Below, piece by piece: positions 52,954 through 61,798 of a DNA stretch of 64,000 nt (positions are counted from its first letter, which is position 1; the number at the start of each line of letters is the position of its first letter). The DNA lies in contig CACZFI010000003.1 in assembly GCA_902780405.1 (NCBI GenBank), forward strand, positions 1 through 64,000, in the 5' to 3' direction. The notes beneath the pieces were generated by a model. It was not told where the DNA came from, did no database searches, and saw nothing but the letters and a program-made list of their open reading frames with translations. Both the position numbers and the translations under genes were made by a program. This DNA is from an uncultured Lachnospiraceae bacterium. Its GTDB lineage: Bacteria > Bacillota > Clostridia > Lachnospirales > Lachnospiraceae.

Positions 52954-55116
52954 TCACTCCCCTTCCTCAGTGCTGTCAGAGGAGGTTTCGGAATCCGTAT
53001 CCTCTTCGGTTTCTGGAACGCCACGAGAAAGAAGGTCCAGCGTATCCTTTCGCTTCTTCCAGGTCTTGTTGCTGTCGATATCCTTAACGTCCTTGCCCTC
53101 TCTGTAGAGTTCAAGCAGACGTTTCATCTTGTCCGGAACCAGTCTCGGCCAGGATGTGGGATCCGTAGAGCTGTTTTCACAGTCGGTATAGAGTGCATCC
53201 ATATGCTCGGCATAGAGCTTGCTTGAAAGCACATTGGTCTTGCCGAGACGCTCTTCCGCCGTCTGATATACCTTCTCCGCATCCGCCATCTTGCCCATAG
53301 CAATATAATAGGATGCCTTCGATGTCATCTTGTTGTAGTATGCGGTGTTAAATCTGTTGTCGGAACCGCCGCCGATGTCTGCGTCATCCGCCTCATCCAC
53401 CTTGATCTCAAGGATGTTTAAGTACTCGTCGGCGTAGCTGACCGCCGAAACATAATTCTGTGCACGGAGCAGTTCATCACCGGACTGCTCTGCCAGAGTC
53501 TGGTAGATCACCGTCAGATCATCATAATACGCAAAATAGTATTCGTTGACGTCAAGTTCCGTACCCGTGTAGTGCTCCAGGTCGTCAATCGCCTGCAGCA
53601 TCACGTCTTCCGCCTTCTCTGCCACACCGCTGTAATTGATATAAGTAGCGTAGATCCGGCCGAGTGTCTTGTAGTTCACGAATTTATTGATATTGTCATT
53701 GGTGAAGTTCGTGCGGTTGTAATCCGCAAATCTGTCGATCTCGTCCATCAGCTCCGCCGCATCGACATTCGTCGAGGAGAGGATGGAGGACACGGACAGG
53801 TAGTACTCCGCAAGTGCTCCCGTATCGGGATCGGCCTTGTTGATCATGTAGAAATACTTGGCCGCCGTCTTGTAGTCGCCGAGCTCTTCAAAGTAGGTCA
53901 TCGCCAGCTTGAACAGGACTGCGTTGTTCTTGTCGATTCCGTCCTTGCCAGCCTTCACGCGGTTCGCCACGACATTCAGTCCAGTCTCAAGATCGAGAGG
54001 CGTCGAGCCGTCCTCGTGAACTTCGTGGGATGCATCGATATAGGTCTGGATATACTTCTCGTACGCCTCGGCATCGGTACCGTCGAGCTCAAAGGCCTTC
54101 TTGTACTCCTCTGCCGCAGCCACATAGTCGTTCTCGATGCGGTAGTCGTTGCCCGCCTCGATGTAAGTATTGTAGTTGTCCATCTTGATGCGTTGCACAC
54201 CCTTGTATCCGAAGAAGGACGTGATGCCCGCACCGATCGCTAAAACAACCGTCGCTACAAACAGCGCCAGTTTCTTTTTGTTTTTCTTTCTGTAAGTGTC
54301 GTCGAGCTCATTGTAATGCTCCAAGGCATACATCAGCTCACGACAGTTCTGATAGCGGTCGTTGGGATCCGGCTGGGTACATTTTAAGATGATCTTCTCA
54401 AGGCCCGAAGAAAGTGCCGGGTTCCACTCGCGGATCGGCTTCATCTCATAGGGCGGTTCACAGGGGTTCATACCCGTAACCACATGATACAGGGTTGCAC
54501 CCAGGTTGTAGATATCGGTTCTGGCATCCGTATTGTAGATACCGCGTCCCTTGGAGTCACCGAACTGCTCCGGTGCCGCATAGCCTCTGGTACCAAGCGC
54601 CGTGGTATCTGCATTGTTCTCGGTGTCATACTCCTTCGCCGTACCGAAATCGATCAGTTTCACGCCGCCCTCCGGCTTGATCATAACGTTGGAGGGCTTC
54701 ATGTCTCGGTAGATCACGGGCGGCTTCATGTTGTGAAGGTAGTCAAGCGCGGATGCAAGCTGATAGCCCCACTCGATGACGAGCTCCTGCGGCTGCGCAC
54801 CCTCCTCCTTCAGACGCTCGCTGATGGTGGTACCCTCGATGAAGTCCATTACAACGTAAATCGTACCTTCCTGCTCGATGATATCTACGATTCTCGGAAG
54901 AACAGGATGGTCTACATTCTTTAGGATGTTCGCCTCACGCTCAAGGCCTTTCAGGAGTGTGTTAATGGACTTGCTTCCATCGTTCTTGATCTCCTTGACA
55001 GCCCACTGCTTGTTGAGGTGCTTATCTCTGGCCAGATACACGATGGACATACCGCCGCGTCCGACCTCTTTCCATATTTCGTATTTTCCGTCTAATACGG
55101 TTCCTTCCCTGGTCAT
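52954..55116 (-). CDS. Transmembrane Ser/Thr protein kinase with C-terminal TPR-like region
   Basis: A 720-residue protein. The kinase domain (11-270) has GRGGMS (glycine loop), Lys41, Glu61, catalytic YRDMKPSN (Asp138; Tyr replaces the usual His), DFG 156-158 and APE 181-183, so it should be active. A membrane helix follows at about 283-304 after a Lys-rich stretch, and residues 310-690 are helical repeats (TPR-like, YVAAAEEYKKAFELDGTDAE) that would lie outside. There are no PASTA domains, so this is not a PrkC-type muropeptide sensor. The tail ends DSETSSDSTEEGE. It is followed at once by the Thr-motif protein. Confidence 0.9.
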   Translation of the reverse strand: MTREGTVLDGKYEIWKEVGRGGMSIVYLARDKHLNKQWAVKEIKNDGSKSINTLLKGLEREANILKNVDHPVLPRIVDIIEQEGTIYVVMDFIEGTTISERLKEEGAQPQELVIEWGYQLASALDYLHNMKPPVIYRDMKPSNVMIKPEGGVKLIDFGTAKEYDTENNADTTALGTRGYAAPEQFGDSKGRGIYNTDARTDIYNLGATLYHVVTGMNPCEPPYEMKPIREWNPALSSGLEKIILKCTQPDPNDRYQNCRELMYALEHYNELDDTYRKKNKKKLALFVATVVLAIGAGITSFFGYKGVQRIKMDNYNTYIEAGNDYRIENDYVAAAEEYKKAFELDGTDAEAYEKYIQTYIDASHEVHEDGSTPLDLETGLNVVANRVKAGKDGIDKNNAVLFKLAMTYFEELGDYKTAAKYFYMINKADPDTGALAEYYLSVSSILSSTNVDAAELMDEIDRFADYNRTNFTNDNINKFVNYKTLGRIYATYINYSGVAEKAEDVMLQAIDDLEHYTGTELDVNEYYFAYYDDLTVIYQTLAEQSGDELLRAQNYVSAVSYADEYLNILEIKVDEADDADIGGGSDNRFNTAYYNKMTSKASYYIAMGKMADAEKVYQTAEERLGKTNVLSSKLYAEHMDALYTDCENSSTDPTSWPRLVPDKMKRLLELYREGKDVKDIDSNKTWKKRKDTLDLLSRGVPETEEDTDSETSSDSTEEGE

Positions 55117-55129
55117 GAAATCTCTCCGC

Positions 55130-55900
55130 CTATTCTGCTCTGATCAATACCACAGAGATATTGTCGGTTTCCTTTCTTTGTTTTACAAGCTCGGTCAACA
55201 CAATACAGCCGTGATGCATCGCACCCTCGGTTTTGGCGTTCTGAGGTCCGATCTGAATGATCATCTCTTCCTCGGAAATCTTGTGTCTGAAACCGTCAGA
55301 GCACAGCATGTAAGTTGTCCCCTCTTTCACATCGCCCTTGGTGAACTCCGGCTCCACAATAGGAGACGCTCCGACGCACTGCAGCAAAATACTGCGTCTC
55401 GGATCCACCTTCGCCATCTCCGGCGTCAGCCGACCCGCATCCATCTCTCGCTGGATCAGTGTCTGATCCTTGGTAAGCTGTCTCACCTTATCGGTCAGAC
55501 GGTAAATGCGGCTGTCACCGACATGCACAATGTAATATCTGTCTTTATACATCAGAATGGCAGACACCGTGGTACCGAGCTGGATCTGATTCCTGGCACC
55601 GTAATTTCCGAGTCTTCTGTTCTGGTACTGAATGATGTCGTTCCACTGATCGATCAGGCGATCCTCGGAAAACTCTCCGTTCTCGATGTCTTCAAGCAAT
55701 GTTGTTTCATACCACTCGGAGAAAGCCTCTATCACTTCCTTACTTGCGAGCTCTCCCTTGGCAAGACCTCCCATACCGTCGCACACGATAGAAAAGCAAG
55801 CGACGCCATCCGCAGTCTCGGCAACCTTGATTGCCAGAGAATCCTGATTTGTCTTTTTGGATATGCCCACATCCGTATGATAAGCGGCTATGTATTCCAT
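55130..55900 (-). CDS. PP2C-family protein Ser/Thr phosphatase (kinase-linked copy)
   Basis: A 256-residue soluble PPM phosphatase with KTNQDSLAI, FSIVCDGMGGLAKGELAS, VHVGDSRIYRL, LCSDGFRHK and DNISVVLIR, the full set of metal-binding motifs (Asp residues for two Mn2+). It lies one base after the FHA gene and 13 bases before the kinase gene, so the three are one transcript. It is the natural antagonist of that kinase. Confidence 0.94.
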   Translation of the reverse strand: MEYIAAYHTDVGISKKTNQDSLAIKVAETADGVACFSIVCDGMGGLAKGELASKEVIEAFSEWYETTLLEDIENGEFSEDRLIDQWNDIIQYQNRRLGNYGARNQIQLGTTVSAILMYKDRYYIVHVGDSRIYRLTDKVRQLTKDQTLIQREMDAGRLTPEMAKVDPRRSILLQCVGASPIVEPEFTKGDVKEGTTYMLCSDGFRHKISEEEMIIQIGPQNAKTEGAMHHGCIVLTELVKQRKETDNISVVLIRAE

Positions 55901-55901
55901 C

Positions 55902-57896
55902 TTATTCTCCCTTTCTCAGATAGAAGGTAAATTCTTCGTCACCCATATGGATGATCGTTCCGTTCTTCAAGAGGATCTCCTCTTCGGGCTTAATCTCCGC
56001 ACCGTTGATGTATGTATGGTTCGTAGAATTGTTGTCTCTGATATAGTTCACGCCGTTCTTCTTACTGATCACGCAGTGGATACGGCTCACCGCGGTATTG
56101 CCTTCGATCATGTAGTCTGCCTTCTCGGACTTTCCGACGGTGAACTCCTGGTTCACGATCGCGATCTCCTCGCCGGTCTTCTTGCGAAGAAGATAAGGTG
56201 TAAGCGGTGATGCACCGGATACCGGAGCTGCGGGTGCAACAGGTGCTTCCGGTGTTGCAGGCGTTTCCGGTGCTGCGGGTGCAACGGGTGTAGCAGGTGC
56301 TTCCGGCGCTGCAGGTGCTTCCGGTTCTGCGGGTGCTTCCGGTTCTGCAGGTGTTTCCGGTTCTGCGGGTGCTTCCGGTGCCGCAGGTGTTTCCGGTTCT
56401 GCGGGTACTTCCGATGCCGCAGGTGTTTCCGGTTCTGCAGGCGCTGCGGGCGCTTCCGGTTCTGCAGGTGTTTCCTGCTCTACAGGTGCAACAGGCGCTT
56501 TAGGTGTCGGCGCCTGATTTAATTCATTGATTGTTTTATCCGGATCGATGATCGGGGGCTGCGGTGCTGCGTTCATCTGCGGCTGGCCCAAAGGCATACC
56601 CATCTGGGGCTGCGGCATGGGTGCAGGTCTTCCCATCTGCGGTGCCATACCCATCTGAGGCTGGCCCATCGGCATCATGCCCGGCTGTCCCACCGGCGCC
56701 ATACCCTGCTGAGGCTGACCCATCGGTGCAGGTCTTCCCATCTGCGGTGCCATGCCCTGAGGCGGCATCTGCGGCTGACCCTGCGGTGTCATACCCTGTT
56801 GAGGCTGACCCATCGGAATCATGCCCGGCTGTCCCATCGGTGCCACACCCTGCTGAGGCCGGCCCATCGGTGCAGGTCTTCCCATCTGCGGTGCCATGCC
56901 CTGAGGCGGCATCTGCGGCTGACCCATCGGTGTCATACCCTGCTGAGGCTGGCCCATCGGTGCAGGTCTTCCCATCTGCGGTGCCATGCCCTGAGGCGGC
57001 ATCTGCGGTTGCCCCATCGGTGTCATACCCTGCTGAGGCTGACCCATCGGCGCAGGTCTTCCCATCTGCGGTGCCATGCCCTGAGGCGGCATCTGCGGCT
57101 GACCCTGCGGTGCCATACCCTGCTGAGGCTGACCCATCGACGCAGGCTGACCCTGCGGCATCATGCCCGGCTGGCTCATCGGTGTCATGCCCGGCTGAGG
57201 CTGACCCATCGGCATACCCTGCGGTGCCATCTGTCTCATATTGTTCATAACGCCGATCTTGCTTACGCGAACGCCTGCGGCAGCCTGGGGTGGCTGTCCC
57301 GCATTCATGTTCTCGAGTCCCTGACCCTGGCCCACAAAGAAGCCCATCTTCTCAAGTTCGCCGTCTGCATATGTCTTTAATTTGTCTACGGAAAAATCAT
57401 CGGAATTGATGATCGTCAGCATGCGCGCTACGTAGTTGTCTGTATCCGCATCCGCATACCGAAGGCCGGAAATCGTGTCCCTGAAAAATGCAGAGATCTC
57501 CGCAAGGGAAATCGGATCCTGCTTCAGGGGCAAGAGTAAGAATTCGACGCGGAGTGATTCCGGGTCGATATAGATATAGTTGGTATCCTTTAAGATATAG
57601 CTTACAGGTACGCCCTTTGCGCCAACGGCAAAAGCAGCTGCCATGCCCGAAAGCATGGCGAGTACCTGTCTCTTGTTCAGTGTCTGCTTTTTGAACTGTT
57701 CTACTGAAACAGTCGCAAGTGTAAGGTAGGTTAACGTGCGGATTCCGTCAACGTCCGTGTAATCGAACTGTGCGATTCCGGGAACGCCGTCGGCTTTCTC
57801 CTTGGCCTTATCGTCGTACACGTCAGCAGCTCCGAGCTTAAATGTGATGCGGTTTCTGCCTCCCATGTCAAAAACGTTAAAATCAAACTTCCTCAT
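55902..57896 (-). CDS. DUF6382-like plus FHA protein 1 with MGQP/PA repeats
   Basis: A 664-residue cytoplasmic protein. Residues 1-190 are a domain shared with the next FHA protein (LTYLTLATVSVEQFKKQTLN, NYIYIDPESLRVEFLLLPLK), which I recognise as the DUF6382 type. Residues about 215-450 are tandem 30-residue repeats rich in Met, Gly, Gln and Pro. Residues 465-565 are Ala-Pro-Glu repeats. The FHA domain is about 575-660 (FTVGKSEKADYMIEG, VSRIHCVISKK, NSTNHTYING) and keeps the SRxH and N-G phosphothreonine-site motifs, with Lys where many FHA domains have Arg. The protein probably reads pThr made by the kinase downstream in the operon. Confidence 0.85.
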   Translation of the reverse strand: MRKFDFNVFDMGGRNRITFKLGAADVYDDKAKEKADGVPGIAQFDYTDVDGIRTLTYLTLATVSVEQFKKQTLNKRQVLAMLSGMAAAFAVGAKGVPVSYILKDTNYIYIDPESLRVEFLLLPLKQDPISLAEISAFFRDTISGLRYADADTDNYVARMLTIINSDDFSVDKLKTYADGELEKMGFFVGQGQGLENMNAGQPPQAAAGVRVSKIGVMNNMRQMAPQGMPMGQPQPGMTPMSQPGMMPQGQPASMGQPQQGMAPQGQPQMPPQGMAPQMGRPAPMGQPQQGMTPMGQPQMPPQGMAPQMGRPAPMGQPQQGMTPMGQPQMPPQGMAPQMGRPAPMGRPQQGVAPMGQPGMIPMGQPQQGMTPQGQPQMPPQGMAPQMGRPAPMGQPQQGMAPVGQPGMMPMGQPQMGMAPQMGRPAPMPQPQMGMPLGQPQMNAAPQPPIIDPDKTINELNQAPTPKAPVAPVEQETPAEPEAPAAPAEPETPAASEVPAEPETPAAPEAPAEPETPAEPEAPAEPEAPAAPEAPATPVAPAAPETPATPEAPVAPAAPVSGASPLTPYLLRKKTGEEIAIVNQEFTVGKSEKADYMIEGNTAVSRIHCVISKKNGVNYIRDNNSTNHTYINGAEIKPEEEILLKNGTIIHMGDEEFTFYLRKGE
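56210..56500 (-). repeat. Coding repeats for Ala-Pro-Glu segment
   Basis: Short tandem units of about 12-15 bases with GGTGCTTCCGGTTCTGCAGG-type sequence (plus strand) encode alternating PAEPE, TPAAP and APAEPE units in FHA protein 1. Copy number probably varies between strains. Confidence 0.8.
56734..57150 (-). repeat. Coding 90-bp tandem repeats (30-residue MGQP unit)
   Basis: Nearly identical units begin at 56734, 56878, 56968 and 57058; the first is 144 bp, with a 54-bp extra, and the others are exactly 90 bp. They encode MGRPAPMGQPQQGMTPMGQP followed by QMPPQGMAPQ. The near-identity at DNA level indicates recent unit exchange. Confidence 0.85.
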
Positions 57897-57922
57897 ACGT
57901 CTTCCTCCCTTATTCTTTTAGA

Positions 57923-59800
57923 TTAGTTCGCCTTGAAGCGGAATTCTTCGTCGCCAAGGCGGATCATCATGTCATTCTTAAGAAGCTCCTCCGCTCCGTC
58001 CTCAAGCATCTGGTCGTTGAGGAAGGTGTGGTTGGTGCTCTTGTTGTCCTTCAGATAGCACTGTCCGTCTCTCTGAATGATCACAGCGTGCTGTCTGCTG
58101 ATCGCGCCGTTGCCGGTCACGGTATAGTCTACGCCTCTTGAAGCCTTGCCGATCCTGAATGTCGTCTTGGAGAGCATGATGCGCTCTTTGGTGCTGACTC
58201 TGATCAGGTAAGGAAGTGCCTTCGGCAGGGATGCCTTGGCTGCAAGCGTCTTGGATACCGCACTCAGGATGGGGTTGGACTCCTCCGCGGGTTCCTGCTG
58301 CTCCTCTTCCTCTGTCTCCTCGGCTTCTGCCTCAGCCTTCGCCTTCTTTTCGGCTCTCTTCTCGGCTCTGGTCTTCTTCTCCTTGGTCTCTGCCTCGGTC
58401 TCGACTGTTTCTTCTACCGGCGCCGCCTCTGCAGCCTTCTCCTCCTTGATCGCCTCGGAGGCTGCCTCGATTGCCGCCTGTGCTGCAGCTGCTGCTTCTG
58501 CTGCTTCCGCTGCTGCTGCCGCCTCTTCGGCTTCTACCTCAGCCGCCATGCTCTGGATCATCGCCGCGCGATTGACCTTTACGGGCTTGCGCTTGATGCT
58601 GGGCGGTCTGCTTACCAGGAAATCATCCAGCTCTTCTTCGGTGCGGATAGGCGCAGGCTTCTCCTCTTTCTTCGGAGCGGGTGCGGGTGCTGCAGCTGCC
58701 GGAGCGTTGCCTGCGAGCTCGCGCATCTTCTGCTTGATGATATCGATATCTTTGGCCTTCTGTGCTTCGGCTTCCGCCGCAAGCTTCGCCTGCGTTGCAA
58801 CCTCCGCCGCCTTCACGGCCTTCTTTTCTTCTTCGTTCTTCTGCTTGTCTTCTTCGGAAACTTCCTCGATTGTCGGAACCTCCGTCGTCGCCGTATCTTC
58901 GGGCTTTAAGATCTTCGGCGCCTTCACTACGGGGATCTCTTCGGTTACGGCTACATCCGCCGAGAAATCGGCAGGAGCCTCTTCCTCTTCTTCCGGGATC
59001 TCCTTCGCTGCGGCAGCCTGCGCGAACTGCGCGGGAAGAATGCTGTCAAGATCATCATCCTCTGCGGATGCTACTTCTTCTTCCTCCTCTTCCTCCTCTT
59101 CATCGTCACCGATCTCGGGGAGTGGTTCGTCCGCTTTATCCGCGGCTTTCATAAAGTCGGCCAGATTGTCCTCATGTTCGGACTCCTCCACGATACCTTC
59201 ATCGGTTTCGATGGATCCGGCCTTCTCAAAGCTCATGCCTTCTTCCTCCATCAGCGCCTCGGAAAGACCGATCAGGCCGCGGAGGTTGAAATTGTCGCCA
59301 TTGATATAGGTAAGCAGCTTGCCTACGTAGGAAAGCTCTTCTTCCACGTTGTAACGCATATGTGCAAGCAGCTGTCTTACGAAATTCTTGAACTCGGCTG
59401 CGAGAGAACCCTTGCTCTCAATCGGAAGGCAGATAAAGCGAAGGTCGTGTGTCTCGGTGTCGATATAGATAAACTGCTTGTTCAAAAGAACGTAGGAAAG
59501 AGGGATGGTCTGCTCCTTTAATGAGATCAGACTTCCCGCTGTATTTCGTAAAATGTTGAGTACCTGCTCGCAGGATACCTCCTGTTTTGTGAACTCCTCG
59601 AGTGAAACGCACTCTGTGATGTCGTATGTCAGATAATCGTAATCGTCATCTTCTTCGTAGATGATCGGAAGCAGTTCCTCGGGGAGGTTCTCCTCGCAGT
59701 AATCGAGGACGTCCTCGTCGAGTTCCGTCTCCTCGCCCATTGTATAGGTCAGATACTTCTCATCTCCGATATTTCTTGCCTTGAAATGAAATGTTCTCAT
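57923..59800 (-). CDS. DUF6382-like plus FHA protein 2 with acidic Ala-rich linker
   Basis: The start at 59800 (MRTFHFKARNIGDEKYLTY) has AGGAGGGAAGG upstream. The 625-residue protein repeats the architecture of its neighbour. An N-terminal domain (1-200; LTYDITECVSLEEFTKQEVS, FIYIDTETHDLRFICLPIES) aligns clearly with that of FHA protein 1. A 330-residue linker of Glu, Ala and Lys follows, partly coiled coil. The C-terminal FHA domain is about 540-620 (FRIGKASRGVDYTVTG, ISRQHAVIIQRDG, KSTNHTFLND). The pair probably bind different phosphothreonine sites or partners. It is 16 bases from mltG upstream. Confidence 0.85.
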   Translation of the reverse strand: MRTFHFKARNIGDEKYLTYTMGEETELDEDVLDYCEENLPEELLPIIYEEDDDYDYLTYDITECVSLEEFTKQEVSCEQVLNILRNTAGSLISLKEQTIPLSYVLLNKQFIYIDTETHDLRFICLPIESKGSLAAEFKNFVRQLLAHMRYNVEEELSYVGKLLTYINGDNFNLRGLIGLSEALMEEEGMSFEKAGSIETDEGIVEESEHEDNLADFMKAADKADEPLPEIGDDEEEEEEEEEVASAEDDDLDSILPAQFAQAAAAKEIPEEEEEAPADFSADVAVTEEIPVVKAPKILKPEDTATTEVPTIEEVSEEDKQKNEEEKKAVKAAEVATQAKLAAEAEAQKAKDIDIIKQKMRELAGNAPAAAAPAPAPKKEEKPAPIRTEEELDDFLVSRPPSIKRKPVKVNRAAMIQSMAAEVEAEEAAAAAEAAEAAAAAQAAIEAASEAIKEEKAAEAAPVEETVETEAETKEKKTRAEKRAEKKAKAEAEAEETEEEEQQEPAEESNPILSAVSKTLAAKASLPKALPYLIRVSTKERIMLSKTTFRIGKASRGVDYTVTGNGAISRQHAVIIQRDGQCYLKDNKSTNHTFLNDQMLEDGAEELLKNDMMIRLGDEEFRFKAN

Positions 59801-59816
59801 GCCTTCCCTCCTGTAG

Positions 59817-60980
59817 TTACTCTTCGTCGGTCTCGTCATCTGATGATGCGTCACCGGGGTGGTAGTCGATGATGCCGTCTCCGTCCTCATCTACCGCATC
59901 CTCGGGAATCCCCTCGGGGCCGCCGATAATCTGTGTATTCACGTGTTCTTCGTATGTCTCGGTAAAAATGTGCTTGCCTGTCTCTTCATCTATGACGTGA
60001 TAGTACAGGTAGTTGGTATCCGCCGGAGCGAGCACAGCGTCAATGCTGGCAAGTCCGGGGCTGCAGATCGGGCCTACCGGAAGTCCCTCGTACTTGTAGG
60101 TGTTGTAAGGAGAATCAATCTCAAGATCCGTGTACAGCACCTGCGGCTTGTCGTACATACCGCCGGTCAACGGATAAAGCACGGTGGGGCACATCTGCAA
60201 CATCATACCGTCATCGATACGGTTCTGGATAACGCCGGCGATCACGGGGCGCTCTTCGGACACGCGTGCCTCACGCTCCACGATCGAAGCTCTCGTCACG
60301 ACCTCAAAGGAGTTCATACCGAGTGCCTCGGCCTTCGCCTGACGGTCTTCGTCCCAGTACGCATCGAAAGTCTCAAGCATCCAGGCAACCAGTGACTCCG
60401 CGGTGGTGTCCTCGTAAATGTCATAGGTTGCAGGGAAGATATAACCCTGGAGGCGGTAGGTAACTGCCGCACCCTCGGGTACGTCATTCAAATAGGGGAA
60501 TTTGGAAGGGGTCACGGAATTGACGGCATTTAAGAATTCTTCCGCCGTACAGATCCCCTGATTCTCACATCGTGCCGCAATCAGCTCGATCGTAAATCCC
60601 TCCGGAATCACCAGCTGGTCGATCGGTTCGGCGCTCGGTTCTACTTCCGGACTCATGACGGCCATCATCTGGAGTGTGCTCATACCTGTGTTCAGTGTGT
60701 AGGTTCCGGGCTGAAGGCGTCCCTTGTACTCGGAATCGGACAGTCTTCTGGTGAAAGCAAGCTTATACTTGATCAGACCCTTGTCCTTCAGAATACCTGC
60801 GATCTCCTTCGCGGATGCACCCTCGGGAATCTCTACTACCACATTCTCTCCCTGATAACTGTAATTGCCCTTGTACTCATCCATGAATTCATCATAGAAT
60901 CCCTTACCGTAATCATAAACAGTCAGTCCAAGCGCCACCAAAGCAATCAGAAGTATAACAGTTTTAACAAATCTAGCCAC
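59817..60980 (-). CDS. mltG: Endolytic murein transglycosylase MltG
   Basis: A 387-residue protein with GTG start (MARFVKTVILLI) behind GAGGA. One N-terminal membrane helix (8-25) is followed by a LysM-like subdomain (VVEIPEGASAKEIAGILKDK) and the YceG catalytic domain with Glu in ASIVEREARV, and RIDDGMMLQMCPTVLYPL. It cuts nascent glycan strands and thereby sets their length. The acidic C-terminal tail (DASSDDETDEE) is unusual. Position at the head of the FHA/kinase block suggests that this signalling block is tied to cell-wall growth. Confidence 0.94.
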   Translation of the reverse strand: MARFVKTVILLIALVALGLTVYDYGKGFYDEFMDEYKGNYSYQGENVVVEIPEGASAKEIAGILKDKGLIKYKLAFTRRLSDSEYKGRLQPGTYTLNTGMSTLQMMAVMSPEVEPSAEPIDQLVIPEGFTIELIAARCENQGICTAEEFLNAVNSVTPSKFPYLNDVPEGAAVTYRLQGYIFPATYDIYEDTTAESLVAWMLETFDAYWDEDRQAKAEALGMNSFEVVTRASIVEREARVSEERPVIAGVIQNRIDDGMMLQMCPTVLYPLTGGMYDKPQVLYTDLEIDSPYNTYKYEGLPVGPICSPGLASIDAVLAPADTNYLYYHVIDEETGKHIFTETYEEHVNTQIIGGPEGIPEDAVDEDGDGIIDYHPGDASSDDETDEE

Positions 60981-61028
60981 GTCTTTCGTCCTCGTATAGT
61001 TTACATAATATCGCGTAAAATCACATAC

Positions 61029-61057
61029 TTGAAGTCATTTTACATACGTGCTAATAT
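61029..61057 (+). promoter_or_regulatory. Promoter of the cyclophilin gene
   Basis: TTGAAG, 17-base spacer, TAATAT. The predicted start is about 38 bases before the start codon. The divergent mltG promoter must lie between here and 60981, where only a weak TATACG box is visible. Confidence 0.6.
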
Positions 61058-61100
61058 ATTATCATCTTTTATAGAAAAATTCAAGGAAGGATGCAGAAAT

Positions 61101-61619
61101 TTGGAAAACCCGATTATTACCATTACCATGAAAAACGGCGATGCGATGAAGCTTGAGCTTTATCCCGAAATCGCACCGAACACAGTCAGAAACTTTATCT
61201 CCCTCGTGAACAAAAAGTTTTACGACGGACTGATCTTCCACAGAGTCATCGAAGGCTTTATGATCCAGGGCGGATGTCCCGAAGGATCCGGCATGGGCGG
61301 CCCCGGCTACTCCATCAAGGGTGAGTTTTCGGACAACGGCTTTGCGAACGACCTTGCGCATGATCCCGGTGTCATCTCCATGGCACGCTCCATGATGCCC
61401 GACTCCGCAGGATCTCAGTTCTTCATCATGCACAAGAAGTCACCGCACTTAGACGGTTCTTACGCTGCCTTCGGCAAGATCATCGAGGGTATGGATGTTG
61501 TGGACAAGATCGCCACAACCGCAACCGGCTACGGCGACAGACCCATCGAAGACCAGACCATTGCCAGCATCACGGTAGATACCAAGGGCGAGGAATACCC
61601 GGAACCCGAGAAATGTTAG
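61101..61619 (+). CDS. Cyclophilin-type peptidyl-prolyl cis-trans isomerase
   Basis: The start is set at the TTG at 61101 (MENPIITITMKNGDAMKLEL), with AAGGAAGG ten bases before it and the family normally beginning here. The 172-residue enzyme has the cyclophilin motifs FHRVIEGFMIQGGCPEG, SAGSQFFIMHKKSPHLDGSY-type (DSAGSQFFIMH) and AAFGKIIEGMDVVDKI, including the active-site Arg and Phe residues. It lacks a signal peptide, so it folds proteins in the cytoplasm. It is monocistronic, with tandem hairpins behind. Confidence 0.94.
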   Translation: MENPIITITMKNGDAMKLELYPEIAPNTVRNFISLVNKKFYDGLIFHRVIEGFMIQGGCPEGSGMGGPGYSIKGEFSDNGFANDLAHDPGVISMARSMMPDSAGSQFFIMHKKSPHLDGSYAAFGKIIEGMDVVDKIATTATGYGDRPIEDQTIASITVDTKGEEYPEPEKC

Positions 61620-61661
61620 ACCAAAGAATCCCGCCCCGTGCATGAACTACATACATACGAG

Positions 61662-61694
61662 TCCCGGATATCATCATATGTCCGGGATTTCTTT
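61662..61694 (+). terminator. Terminator of the cyclophilin gene
   Basis: TCCCGGA, 12-base loop, TCCGGGA, then TTTCTTTT, 43 bases after the stop codon. Confidence 0.8.
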
Positions 61695-61718
61695 TCATCA
61701 AAGCCCCAATAAATAACG

Positions 61719-61768
61719 ATCCCCGACAAAGCCATATCATAGCACGGTTTTGTCGGGGATTATCTTTT
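61719..61768. terminator. Second hairpin between convergent genes
   Basis: ATCCCCGACAAA (61719-61730) and TTTGTCGGGGAT (61749-61760) form a perfect 12-bp stem with an 18-base loop, followed by TATCTTTT. It can act as a backup terminator on plus and may also end the YesL-like gene on minus. Confidence 0.7.
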
Positions 61769-61798
61769 ATGTAATAAATCGTACATTTTATGTCATTT

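Noticed and set aside
56564..57380. Plus-strand frames made of Pro/Ser/Ala or His/Cys/Arg repeats
   Set aside because: They are mirror translations of the tandem repeats in the FHA protein gene.
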